Positions 28,281 through 36,763 of a stretch of DNA of 64,000 nt are shown here, one piece after another; the first letter of the stretch is position 1; each line of letters opens with the position of its first letter. The position numbers were made by a program, and so were the translations under genes. The DNA comes from Pyxidicoccus xibeiensis (GTDB taxonomy: Bacteria; Myxococcota; Myxococcia; Myxococcales; Myxococcaceae): contig NZ_JAJVKV010000019.1 in assembly GCF_024198175.1 (NCBI RefSeq), positions 62,001 through 126,000 of the forward strand, given 5' to 3'. The notes under the pieces are model-generated. The model worked only from the letters and a program-made list of their open reading frames with translations, made no database searches and was not told where the DNA came from.

Positions 28281-28740
28281 TGCTCTCCTCTTTCCAGTCC
28301 TCGACCCGGAAGACGCCTTCCGGGGTCAACGTCACGTGGTACAGGGCATCGAAGCCCTCGGCGGCGCTCGGCCGCCGCAGCTGCTTCACGGTGGCGAACA
28401 GCGCCACCTCCGGCACCCGCGCCCGGCCCTGCCGCTGCTCGTTGCGCGCGAGGCACTGCTTCAGGTCCGAGGCGAAGTAGTAGCCGACGACGCGTGCGCC
28501 ATGCTCCCGCCCCAGGGCGATGAGGGGCGCGCGCACGTCGGGCGACGGGTTGGTGTTGTCCACCACCACCGAGCGTCCCGCCGCGAGCGCCTCGGAGATG
28601 TACCGCTGCTGCCGCGCCTCCCTCCGGCGCGCGTGGGGCCACAGGTCCTTGCTCACCAGCGCGTGCGTGTCCGTGAAGCGCTGCTTGAAGAAGCTGCTCT
28701 TCCCGGAGCCCTGCAGACCGATGAACACGACCAGTTCCAT
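28267..28740 (-). CDS. Small P-loop kinase (polynucleotide-kinase-like)
   Basis: A 157-aa AAA_33-type kinase. The P loop is IGLQGSGKSSF (Lys14, Ser15), and VVVDNTNPSPDVRAP resembles the DNTN substrate loop of the polynucleotide kinase/PNKP C-terminal kinase group. It would phosphorylate a 5' hydroxyl or another small substrate. It is upstream of and overlaps the Thg1-like gene, so the two are likely translated together. GGAAGGG precedes the start. Confidence 0.82.
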   Translation of the reverse strand: MELVVFIGLQGSGKSSFFKQRFTDTHALVSKDLWPHARRREARQQRYISEALAAGRSVVVDNTNPSPDVRAPLIALGREHGARVVGYYFASDLKQCLARNEQRQGRARVPEVALFATVKQLRRPSAAEGFDALYHVTLTPEGVFRVEDWKEESNGTG

Positions 28741-28942
28741 GGTGAGCCCTTCCGGACGCCGCGCCACGCACGCGCCTGACGCACTGCTCCTTCAGTAGGA
28801 CTGGCCGTTTCGCACGTCATCGCTCCGCCCGCGCGCACCTCGCGAGCCCCTGAAGGGCAGCGGGCCAACCTGGCGTGACAGGCCCGCGTGACACCCGAGC
28901 GCACCACACGGGTCCGCACCGCGGCCCGACCTCCTGCGTGCG

Positions 28943-28972
28943 TTGACACATCGGGAATGCCGGCATTATCTA
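28943..28972 (+). promoter_or_regulatory. Promoter-like element with internal palindrome before subtilase gene
   Basis: A perfect TTGACA at 28943-28948 is followed by a perfect 12-bp palindrome AATGCCGGCATT (28956-28967) and an AT-rich stretch with TATCTA. The palindrome would sit between -35 and -10, a usual repressor position. The -10 match is weak. It is about 65 bp before the subtilase start. Confidence 0.4.
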
Positions 28973-29037
28973 TTCATTCTTGTTTTGCCGGTTTTCTAGA
29001 GCTGTCGTACCTCGCCCGCAGCAAAGGAGACACCGAG

Positions 29038-31359
29038 ATGAAGACTCCCTTCGCATCGTATGCCGACCGCTGGCGCCCGCTTTCCGTCCTGGCCCTGGGC
29101 TGGGGCCTGGTCCTTCCGCTGCCGTCGCTCGCGGCGTCGCAGCCGGACGCCCGTCCCGGCGTGGCGAGTCCGGCCTCCGCGCTGGCGCCCGCGCGCGTCG
29201 TCGAGGCCACGGAGGCGGAAGGCGCCCGCCTCGTCGGAGGCTTCGAGGGCGGAGCCGGCCGCTTCGCGCTCGTCACCGGCGCCGGGCTCGTCTTCCACCG
29301 CACGGACGGCGCGGTGCGCGGGCTGCGCACGGTGGACGTGCCCTCCACGGCGGTGCAGCTGCACACGTGGGAGGAGCTGGGCGCGGACGGCGCGCGCCAG
29401 GACTTCTTCGCCTACAGCCGGGGCGGCGTGGAGCTGATGGGCCGCGTGCAGGCGACCACGTACCAGGTGGAGCTGGAGCACGTGCGGTTCGACCCGGTGC
29501 GCGGCGCGAGGCCGCTGGTGACGGGCCTGCTGTCCGCGGACCCGGACAACACGCTGCAGCTGGTGCAGTTCCAGGGCACGCCGCTGCCGGAGTTCCGCTC
29601 GGAGATTGAGGCCGCGGGCGGCAAGGTGCTGCGCTTCCTGACGGACCACACCTTCCTCGTGGAGATGAGCCCGGATACCCAGAAGCGCGTGGGCGAGCTG
29701 CCCTACGTGCGCTGGGTGGGCCCGTACCACCCGGAGTACCGCGTGGAGGCGCCGCTGCGCGAGGCCATGCTCGGCCGCACGGCACGGCTGGAGCGGCAGC
29801 GCTACTCCATCATGGTGGGAGAGCACGGCGCGAAGCGGCAGGAGGAGGTCGCCGAGCTGGTCCGCAAGCTGGGCGGCACCGTGGAGCTGGTGGAGCCGGG
29901 CGGCTGGCGCGTGGAGGCGTCCCTCAACCAGGCCCAGCTGGAGAAGCTGGTGCGCTCCAACGCGGTGCAGTTCATCGACCGGTGGGGCGGGCCCGGTGAG
30001 GTGGACGTGAACAACGTCCGCATCGTGGGCGGTGCGAACCACCTGGAGACCGTGAAGGGCTGGACGGGCCAGGGCGTGCGCGGGGAGATCTTCGACACCG
30101 AGCTGCGCACCACGCACCAGGAGTGGGCCACCCCGCCCATCATCCACAGCACGTCGACCGCCGGCAGTGCTCACGGCACGTCCTGCTACAGCATCAACTT
30201 CGCCCGGGGCGTGGACCCGGCCGCGCGCGGCATCCTGCCGTCCGGGCAGGGCATCTTCTTCCTCTACAGCGAGTCCACGCAGTTCGGCGGCACCAAGTCG
30301 CGCTACACCATCAACCAGGAGCTCATCAACCCCGCGGGCCCGTACCGCGCGGTGTTCCAGACGTCGAGCGTGGGCAGCGCGCTGGGCACCACGTACACCA
30401 CCATCTCCGCCGAGGTGGACGACTACTTGCTGAAGCACCCCATCCTCAGCACGCAGTCGCAGAGCAACTCCGGCACGCGGAACTCGCGCCCGCAGGCGTG
30501 GGCGAAGAACATCGTCTCCGTGGGTGGCATGTACCACTTCGACAATGCCGTCCGCACGGATGACCGGTGGAACGGGGGCGCCAGCATCGGCCCGGCGGCG
30601 GACGGCCGCATCAAGCCGGATCTGTCGTACTACTACGACGCCATCCGCTCGGCCAGCAATGCGAGCAACACGTCCTACACCAACTTCGGTGGCACCAGCG
30701 CGGCGACGCCGGAGACGGCGGGCCACTTCGGCCTGCTGTTCCAGATGTGGCACAACGGCGTGTGGGCCGGCTTCGGCGGCGGCGCGGACGTCTTCGCCAG
30801 CCGGCCGCAGATGGCCACGGCGAAGGCGCTGATGATCAACATGGCGCACCGCTACAACTGGCTGGCGGGCGGCAGCAATGCCGACCTGGACCGCAACAAG
30901 CAGGGCTGGGGCACGGCGGACGTGAAGCGCCTGCTGGACCGCGCGGCGGTGACGAGCATCGTCAACGAGACGGACGTGCTCACCCCGCTGGCGACGAAGA
31001 CGTACAACGTCGCCGTGGCCACCGGGCAGACGGAGCTGAACGTCACCATGGTCTACAACGACCCCGCGGGCACGGTGGGCGCCGCCCGGGCGCGCATCAA
31101 TGACTTGTCGCTGCGGGTGACGTCGCCCTCGGGCGTCGTGTACTGGGGCAACAACGGCCTGACGGCGGGCAACGTCTCCACGGCCGGTGGCGTGTCCAAC
31201 AAGGTCGACACGGTGGAGAACGTCTTCCTGGCGAACCCGGCGGCGGGCACCTGGAAGGTGGAGGTGCTGGCGGACGAGCTCGTCCAGGACGCGCGCCTGG
31301 AGACGACGGCGATTGACGCCGACTACGGCCTCGTCGTGAGCGGCGGCAAGTTCCTGTAG
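29038..31359 (+). CDS. S8 (subtilisin-like) secreted serine peptidase
   Basis: A 773-aa exported protease. A Sec signal ends near PSLAAS. The region up to about residue 330 holds two repeated inhibitor-like or prodomain-like segments (FRSEIEAAGGKVLRFLTDHTFLVEM and KLGGTVELVEPGGWRVEASL). The triad is Asp353 (IFDTELRT), His379 (SAHGTSCY) and Ser554 (GGTSAATPE). The C-terminal part (about 650-770) is a beta domain like the proprotein-convertase P domain. The start follows AAAGGAGA. It is a lone gene; a secreted protease fits a predatory myxobacterium. Confidence 0.9.
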   Translation: MKTPFASYADRWRPLSVLALGWGLVLPLPSLAASQPDARPGVASPASALAPARVVEATEAEGARLVGGFEGGAGRFALVTGAGLVFHRTDGAVRGLRTVDVPSTAVQLHTWEELGADGARQDFFAYSRGGVELMGRVQATTYQVELEHVRFDPVRGARPLVTGLLSADPDNTLQLVQFQGTPLPEFRSEIEAAGGKVLRFLTDHTFLVEMSPDTQKRVGELPYVRWVGPYHPEYRVEAPLREAMLGRTARLERQRYSIMVGEHGAKRQEEVAELVRKLGGTVELVEPGGWRVEASLNQAQLEKLVRSNAVQFIDRWGGPGEVDVNNVRIVGGANHLETVKGWTGQGVRGEIFDTELRTTHQEWATPPIIHSTSTAGSAHGTSCYSINFARGVDPAARGILPSGQGIFFLYSESTQFGGTKSRYTINQELINPAGPYRAVFQTSSVGSALGTTYTTISAEVDDYLLKHPILSTQSQSNSGTRNSRPQAWAKNIVSVGGMYHFDNAVRTDDRWNGGASIGPAADGRIKPDLSYYYDAIRSASNASNTSYTNFGGTSAATPETAGHFGLLFQMWHNGVWAGFGGGADVFASRPQMATAKALMINMAHRYNWLAGGSNADLDRNKQGWGTADVKRLLDRAAVTSIVNETDVLTPLATKTYNVAVATGQTELNVTMVYNDPAGTVGAARARINDLSLRVTSPSGVVYWGNNGLTAGNVSTAGGVSNKVDTVENVFLANPAAGTWKVEVLADELVQDARLETTAIDADYGLVVSGGKFL

Positions 31360-31379
31360 TCGTCACCGTGGCTGGCGTG

Positions 31380-31410
31380 GGCCGGTGCTTCCCTCCGTGG
31401 AGCGCCGGCC
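31380..31410. terminator. Hairpin between subtilase and convergent GyrB-like gene
   Basis: GGCCGGTGC (31380-31388) and GCGCCGGCC (31402-31410) pair over 9 bp with one G-T wobble; the loop is 13 nt. It lies in the short gap between two convergent genes and could end both. Confidence 0.4.
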
Positions 31411-31438
31411 CCGCCGTTTCCGGCGTACGCGCCCGCGC

Positions 31439-32533
31439 TCAGGGAGATGCGCGCCGTCGCGGCACCCTCCCCTGCTCCAGCAGCCAGGGCGTTAGTGGAT
31501 GCTCGCGGAGAGCCTCTACGAGCACGGGGCGGAGCAGCCTCCGCACGGCCCACTTCAGGCCCTCGGTGGCGAGCAGGTCCTTGGTAGGCCCCTTGAAGGA
31601 CATGCGCTCCTCGGGACCGTCCGCGGAAATGATGGCCATCAACCCGCGCTCCAACCGGGGCCGGGAGAAGACGGGGACCCGCTCTCCCGAGAGTTCTGAG
31701 AGCGCGCCTCGGAGTGCCAGGAAGACCCCGTCCACGTGCACCCCCTGCCGACGCGTCCGCACCGTGTTTGCGTAGGACCACACGCTCCCGTCCACTTCGC
31801 ACCACTGGAGCGTGCACCGGACCCGAAGCCCCTCCCACTGAACGTCGAAGGACAGCGGCTCGGGATGGACGCGCGGCAGGCCCTGGATGCGCTCCTCGAG
31901 CCACTGGGTGAGGCCTCGCGGGTAGTACAGCAGGGCGTGCTGGCCCGTTCGATGGTCCGTGAAGCGGGCGCGAAGCCCGGGTGCGAGGGTCGTCAGTTCC
32001 TGGCAGCGGCGGGAGAGCATCTCGGTGTCGAAGGCGGGCTTGTCGAAGATGGTGGCATCGGGGACGACGCGGATGCGCATCCCCCGCGAGGCCTCGATGG
32101 GCAGCGGTTCCGCGGGCGTCACCTCCTGGGGCTCGTCCACGGGACGCCCCTGTTCTCCGAGCAGGCACCACTGACGCCCCTCGCTCCACAGGTCCACCTG
32201 GTAGCGGGACGAAAGCGCGAGGGCGACGGGAACGCTGTTGCTCCAGCCCCAATCGTAGGTCTCCGGCTGCATGTAGAAGGCATGTCCCACCGCCATACCG
32301 ACCAACTCCCCTGGAGGCACGATGCGACTGGTGGAGAAGAGGGAGATGGAACCGTCCACACCGGCCTCCAGCGAGAAGTCGCCGCACTCCCCTCGTCGGG
32401 CCTCCGAGAAGACCGCGTCCAGGAGGAAGTAGACGAGGTGGTGGAGGCCGTAGACACCCGTGTCGCCGACGTACATGCCCGGCCGCTTGCGCACGGCCTC
32501 GATGATGCCTGCCGGGCTGTTGGTTCCCGTCAC
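31439..32533 (-). CDS. GyrB-like pseudo-ATPase without Toprim domain
   Basis: A 364-aa protein resembling the N-terminal GHKL plus transducer half of GyrB/ParE. AVRKRPGMYVGDT and GLHHLVY are plain GyrB signatures. The ATP site is lost: by alignment the catalytic Glu of E. coli GyrB (Glu42) is Phe36, the Mg-binding Asn46 is Ala40, and the DDGRGIP loop is STSRIVPPG. No Toprim, WHD or C-terminal region is present. GTG is used because AGAGGGGGAA lies upstream. It is divergent from a lower-GC ATPase/TOPRIM pair. It could be a regulator or an inhibitor of a topoisomerase; nothing in the sequence decides. Confidence 0.8.
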   Translation of the reverse strand: MTGTNSPAGIIEAVRKRPGMYVGDTGVYGLHHLVYFLLDAVFSEARRGECGDFSLEAGVDGSISLFSTSRIVPPGELVGMAVGHAFYMQPETYDWGWSNSVPVALALSSRYQVDLWSEGRQWCLLGEQGRPVDEPQEVTPAEPLPIEASRGMRIRVVPDATIFDKPAFDTEMLSRRCQELTTLAPGLRARFTDHRTGQHALLYYPRGLTQWLEERIQGLPRVHPEPLSFDVQWEGLRVRCTLQWCEVDGSVWSYANTVRTRRQGVHVDGVFLALRGALSELSGERVPVFSRPRLERGLMAIISADGPEERMSFKGPTKDLLATEGLKWAVRRLLRPVLVEALREHPLTPWLLEQGRVPRRRASP

Positions 32534-32673
32534 GTGTGTTCCCCCTCTGGGCGGCCCGCCGTCCCATCCGCCCGAGCTTCGTTGTACGACCGCAGGAGGC
32601 GCGACGTACCATGGCGGCTGGTGTAATAAGGGAGGCGCAAGCTGTCTTTCTCTCCAAGCCACGCCACGCCCCC

Positions 32674-33972
32674 ATGCCGATCACCGAACTCCGCATTGAA
32701 GGGCTCCGCACCATCGAGAAGCTGCGCCTCAGGCTCGACGGACTCACGGTCCTCATTGGCGAAAACGGGAGCGGCAAGAGCAGCATCATCGAGGCCTGCG
32801 AGCTCCTTCGCAGAGCCACGAGTGAGCGGTTCCTGGACGAACTCTACAGTATTCATGGAGGACTGCCGGGGCTCCTCCGTCAGGGCGCTCCTCATCTGAG
32901 GCTGGGCGTGACGCTGGGCCCGAGTTCATGGCGTGGACATCGCTATTCGTCTGTCGACTACGATCTCACGCTCTCGCCTGCTGGTTCATTCGCCAGCCTG
33001 CAAGAAGAGGTCAGCTACAAACCTCGCAAGGCCTCGAGCGCTCGGACTGGGGCCGCACAGCGCTCTTCCCATGGCTCAAAGCGCAGTACCGGGAGCAAGC
33101 CATCAGTGCTGGCGGTACGGCGCCAAGTCGACGTCTACGAACTCTACGAGGGTGACAGCGGCACAGTTGACAGTGGTGACATCCCCATCGACAAGACGCT
33201 CCTGTCCCAGACGGAGCTATACAGCCCAGACTCGACAGGCGACGATGCCGTCAAGGTCGTGACGGCGGCACTGAGGGAGATTCACGTCCATCTGCCGTTC
33301 GAGGTCACACCGGCATGGGCAGCCCGCGCGCTCGACCGCAAGTCCGCGATGCGCATCCCCTCTCCGCTTGCACCTGCGGGCCGGCTCGAAAAGCTGGGCA
33401 TCAACCTGGCCAATGCGTTCCATGCACTAAAGAACAACTACAGCCAGGAGGAATGGCAACGGACGCTTGGCTACCTCCGGCTAGGCCTGGGTGAGGACAT
33501 TGAAGATGTAGCCACCCTGGCCGACCCGGGCGGAGGCAGCATCAGCTTGTCGCTCAAGCTGAAGAACCTCGACCGCCAGATTCCCGCCTCCCAGCTCTCG
33601 GACGGAATGCTGTCCTACCTGGCCTACGTGGCGCTCTTCCGACTGCGCGCGACACCTCCCGCGCTCGTCGCGCTCGATGAGCCCGATCTACACCTGCACC
33701 CACGCCTGCTCATGCGCGTGCTGGACATGTTCGAGGCCATGGCCCGTGACTTCCCCGTGCTGGTGGCGACCCACTCGGATCGATTGCTGGACGGGCTGTC
33801 CGACCCCGCTCGCGCCGTCGTCCTCTGTGAACTGGACGAGAACCGGGCCACCCGGTTGTACCGGCCCGACCCGAACGCGCTCTCGAAGTGGCTCGAGCGC
33901 TACCGGGGCCTGGGCGACATCCGCGGCGCGGGCCATGAGGCCTCCGTGCTCACTCGTAAGGAGCGAGCCTGA
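32674..33972 (+). CDS. AAA-family (OLD/SMC-like) ATPase
   Basis: A 432-aa ATPase of the AAA_15/AAA_21 type. Walker A is GENGSGKSS (residues 29-37), the signature region is ASQLSDGMLSYLAY, Walker B is ALVALDEPDLHLHP, and the switch His is in VLVATHSDRLLDGL. No nuclease or TOPRIM domain is fused to it, but the next gene, overlapping by one nucleotide, encodes a TOPRIM-like protein. GC content is visibly lower than the flanking genes, suggesting acquisition. An upstream in-frame ATG at 32611 has a better ribosome binding site (AGGAGGC), so 21 more residues are possible. A role in phage defence or DNA metabolism is likely. Confidence 0.85.
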   Translation: MPITELRIEGLRTIEKLRLRLDGLTVLIGENGSGKSSIIEACELLRRATSERFLDELYSIHGGLPGLLRQGAPHLRLGVTLGPSSWRGHRYSSVDYDLTLSPAGSFASLQEEVSYKPRKASSARTGAAQRSSHGSKRSTGSKPSVLAVRRQVDVYELYEGDSGTVDSGDIPIDKTLLSQTELYSPDSTGDDAVKVVTAALREIHVHLPFEVTPAWAARALDRKSAMRIPSPLAPAGRLEKLGINLANAFHALKNNYSQEEWQRTLGYLRLGLGEDIEDVATLADPGGGSISLSLKLKNLDRQIPASQLSDGMLSYLAYVALFRLRATPPALVALDEPDLHLHPRLLMRVLDMFEAMARDFPVLVATHSDRLLDGLSDPARAVVLCELDENRATRLYRPDPNALSKWLERYRGLGDIRGAGHEASVLTRKERA

Positions 33973-34571
33973 TGCAGCGCGTGTGCGTGCTCTACGAGGA
34001 CCAGCGCGGCCCGCGCCAGGGCTTCGGCCTGCATGCGCTCGTGAAGGCCTGCGTGGCCGATGGGCTCGCCAGCCAGGAGCGGCACTTCATCGAGGCAGCA
34101 CTCAGGGACTACCGTCCCCTGAAGGGCTACGCCAACGTACTGAAGGCGTGCCGCGAGGAACTGGAAGACATCGCACCGGATGGGCGTCCGGTCATCGCGG
34201 TCTTTGACAACGACAAGATCCGCCACCTGCTCAAGCTCGCGAAGACCGCACCTGACGAGCGCGTGGAGCAGGAGATTCGTAAAGGCAGCCCACCGTCGGG
34301 CCGGCTCTCCATCGTCCTGCTCAAGCAGAACATGGAGAGCGTCCTCACTGCGGCCCACGCCTGCTACCCGAGCATCGATCCGAAGCGCATCGAGCTCGCC
34401 ACGGTGAAGAAGGACCTCCTGGAACGAGACGCCATCCTCTCCAGCGTGACCAGCGAGCAGCTCCGCGCCGTCCGCGACTGCATCCTCCAGCAGCTCCCCT
34501 CCTTCCGCGCTCTCGTGGACCTGCTGTGCCGCCACCTCCAGGCATCATCCCGGACAAAGAAGAAGCGTTAG
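33972..34571 (+). CDS. Small TOPRIM-like protein, partner of the ATPase
   Basis: A 199-aa protein. Near the N terminus VCVLYEDQRGP gives Glu9, and VIAVFDNDKI gives Asp79 and Asp81, the Glu and DxD arrangement of a TOPRIM fold. The C terminus is basic (RTKKKR). TOPRIM domains in such small ATPase partners act as nucleases, for example in OLD, Gabija and PARIS systems. I recognise the pattern by motif only; it might belong to another fold such as the DUF4276 family. ATG overlaps the ATPase stop as TGATG, so the pair is translationally coupled. The SF1 helicase gene follows 61 bp later. Confidence 0.65.
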   Translation: MQRVCVLYEDQRGPRQGFGLHALVKACVADGLASQERHFIEAALRDYRPLKGYANVLKACREELEDIAPDGRPVIAVFDNDKIRHLLKLAKTAPDERVEQEIRKGSPPSGRLSIVLLKQNMESVLTAAHACYPSIDPKRIELATVKKDLLERDAILSSVTSEQLRAVRDCILQQLPSFRALVDLLCRHLQASSRTKKKR

Positions 34572-34632
34572 CCCGCGACACGGCCCTTCCGTGACGCTGG
34601 CCGCCGCGCCGGCCTGGTGGCATGACGTGCCC

Positions 34633-36546
34633 ATGGCCCGTGACGTGTCCTTCTTCGACCAGCTCGGCTCGCTCCTCACCCGGGAGCGCGAGGCCGAGAA
34701 AGCCCGCCTGGCCGCCCTCGCCGAGTCCCTCTCCCTGCAGGAGCGCGAGGAGCACGGGCTGTCCGTCCTCGACCTCGAGTCGCTCGAGGAGGAGGTCGGC
34801 CTCGGCGGCCGCTTCCTCGTCACCCTGGGCCGCACCGACAGGCGCCCCCTGCCCACCCGCCTGCACAACGGCGACCTCGTGGCCGTCCTGCCCCGCCGCG
34901 CCGAGGTGAAGGAGCCCGCCCGCGCCCTCGTCTCGCGCGCCACCGCCACCCGCATCCAGCTTGCCTTCGACAAGTCCCCGCCGCCCTACGTGCACGAGGG
35001 CCTGCTCCGCCTCGACGTCGTCCCCAACGACGTCACCTACGACAGGCTGCGCGCCGGCCTCCAGCGCATCAAGGCCCTGGACAAGGGCGCCGAGCGCCAC
35101 AAGCGCGAGGTCGTCCTGGGCAACGAGCCCCCCCGCTTCGACACGCCCCGCGACTTCGAGCCCACCCGCCCCCTCAACCCCGAGCAGCAGGACGCCACCG
35201 CCCGCGCCCTGGCCGCCGAGGACTTCTTCCTCGTCCACGGCCCCCCGGGCACCGGCAAGTCCACCGTGCTCGCCGAGGTCGCCGCCCAGGCCGTGGCCCG
35301 CGGGCAGCGCCTGCTGTGCACCGCCGCCAGCAACGCCGCCGTGGACCACCTGCTGGACCTCTGCCTGGACAAGGGCCTGCGCGCCATCCGCGTGGGCCAC
35401 CCGGCCCGCGTCGCCCCGCGCCTCCAGGAGCACACCCTGGACATCGTCGTGGAGGACCACCCGGACCGCGTTGTCTCCCGAGACCTCTTCGACGAGGCGT
35501 ACTCCCTGCTCGGCTACGCGCGCCGCCAGCGCACCCAGGGGCGCAGCCGCGAGCGCTTCGCCAATGCCCGCGCCTCCACCACCGAGGCCAAGAGCATGCT
35601 CGACGAGGCCCGCGCCCTGGAGAGGAAGGCCGTGCGCGCCGTACTCGCCCGCGCCGACGTCGTCTGCGTCACCCTCGCCAGCCTCGACACCGGCGTGCTC
35701 TCCAACGAGAAGTTCGACCTGGCCCTGCTCGACGAGGCCACCCAGGCCACCGAGCCCCTCACGCTGCTCGGCTTCCTTCGCGCGCCCAGGGTCATCCTCG
35801 CCGGAGACCCGCAGCAGCTGCCGCCCACCGTCCTCTCCCAGGAGGCCGCGAAGGCCGGCCTCGGCGTGAGCCTCTTCGAGCGGCTGCTCAAGGACCACGG
35901 CGAGGGCGTCAAGCGCATGCTGCGCGAGCAGTACCGGATGAACGCGCGCATCATGGACTTCCCCTCGCGCGAGATGTACGGCGGCGAGCTGCGCGCCCAC
36001 CCCTCCGTGGCGGACCGCACGCTGGCGGACGTCCTCACGCCCGGCGCCGAGGTGGACGCCCCGCCCGTCCTCTTCCTCGACACCGCCGGCAAGGGCTTCG
36101 AGGAGGAGGTGGAGCCCACCACCAAGAGCCTCTTCAACGCGGGCGAGGCGGAGCTCGTCGAGGCCCGCGTGCGCGCCCTGCTCGCCGCCGGCCTGGCCCC
36201 GCGCGAGCTGGCCGTGATTACGCCCTACAGCGCCCAGGCCCACCGGCTCCGCGAGCGCGTGGAGGCCCTCCACCCCGACGTCGAGGTTGACACGGTGGAC
36301 GCCTTCCAGGGCCGCGAGAAGGACGCCGTCCTCGTCTCCCTCACCCGCTCCAATGGGGAGGGGCAGCTGGGCTTCCTCAACGACTTGCGCCGCATCAACG
36401 TCGCCATCACCCGCGCGCGCCGGCACCTCTTCGTCGTGGGCGACTCCGCCACCCTCAGCGGCCACCCCTTCTACGCGCGCTTCATCGAAGGCACCCAGGC
36501 CACCGACGGCTACCGCTCCGCCTGGGAGTGGCCAGACGTGCCCTAG
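34633..36546 (+). CDS. SF1B (IGHMBP2/Upf1-like) helicase
   Basis: A 637-aa helicase. Motif I is GPPGTGKST, II is LLDEATQA, III is GDPQQLPPTV, and V/VI are TVDAFQGREKD and NVAITRAR, the Upf1-like pattern. An N-terminal beta-barrel region (about 60-170) resembles the Upf1/IGHMBP2 1B/OB elements. It unwinds DNA or RNA 5' to 3'. GC content is very high, in contrast with the two genes before it, so it may be an old chromosomal gene rather than part of their unit. A GTG at 34591 would extend it by 14 residues; no start has a strong ribosome binding site. Confidence 0.9.
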   Translation: MARDVSFFDQLGSLLTREREAEKARLAALAESLSLQEREEHGLSVLDLESLEEEVGLGGRFLVTLGRTDRRPLPTRLHNGDLVAVLPRRAEVKEPARALVSRATATRIQLAFDKSPPPYVHEGLLRLDVVPNDVTYDRLRAGLQRIKALDKGAERHKREVVLGNEPPRFDTPRDFEPTRPLNPEQQDATARALAAEDFFLVHGPPGTGKSTVLAEVAAQAVARGQRLLCTAASNAAVDHLLDLCLDKGLRAIRVGHPARVAPRLQEHTLDIVVEDHPDRVVSRDLFDEAYSLLGYARRQRTQGRSRERFANARASTTEAKSMLDEARALERKAVRAVLARADVVCVTLASLDTGVLSNEKFDLALLDEATQATEPLTLLGFLRAPRVILAGDPQQLPPTVLSQEAAKAGLGVSLFERLLKDHGEGVKRMLREQYRMNARIMDFPSREMYGGELRAHPSVADRTLADVLTPGAEVDAPPVLFLDTAGKGFEEEVEPTTKSLFNAGEAELVEARVRALLAAGLAPRELAVITPYSAQAHRLRERVEALHPDVEVDTVDAFQGREKDAVLVSLTRSNGEGQLGFLNDLRRINVAITRARRHLFVVGDSATLSGHPFYARFIEGTQATDGYRSAWEWPDVP

Positions 36547-36720
36547 AAGGCAATCCGTCCCAGGCCGGGGTCGATTCCGACCCTCACTGGGGTACTACGC
36601 AAGGAATGGCAGCCCGGGCTCCAAAAATTGTCGCAACGCTGCACAGTTTTTGTCACCCCGCCCGACAGCTGTGGGGTGCGGCGCCGGGATTCCGCGTATT
36701 TGGCGCAAGGCCTGTGTGAG

Positions 36721-36733
36721 GCATGAAACATGC
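36721..36733 (+). promoter_or_regulatory. Small dyad upstream of 59-aa gene
   Basis: GCATG-AAA-CATGC, a perfect 5-bp dyad with a 3-bp centre, 31 bp before the start codon and directly before the ribosome-binding-site hairpin. It may be an operator or part of a larger leader structure. Confidence 0.3.
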
Positions 36734-36756
36734 TTCCACCCCACGGTGGGGAGGAA
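36734..36756 (+). promoter_or_regulatory. Hairpin that sequesters the Shine-Dalgarno of the 59-aa gene
   Basis: TTCCACCCC (36734-36742) can pair with GGGGAGGAA (36748-36756), eight base pairs with one A-A mismatch and a 5-nt loop. The right arm is the ribosome binding site itself, 7 nt before the ATG at 36764. This would close the site unless something opens it. Confidence 0.5.
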
Positions 36757-36763
36757 CCGCCAA

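Noticed and set aside
34633..36546. Helicase as a certain third member of the ATPase/TOPRIM unit
   Set aside because: Its much higher GC and Upf1-like type suggest an older chromosomal gene; the link is kept only as a possibility in the findings.
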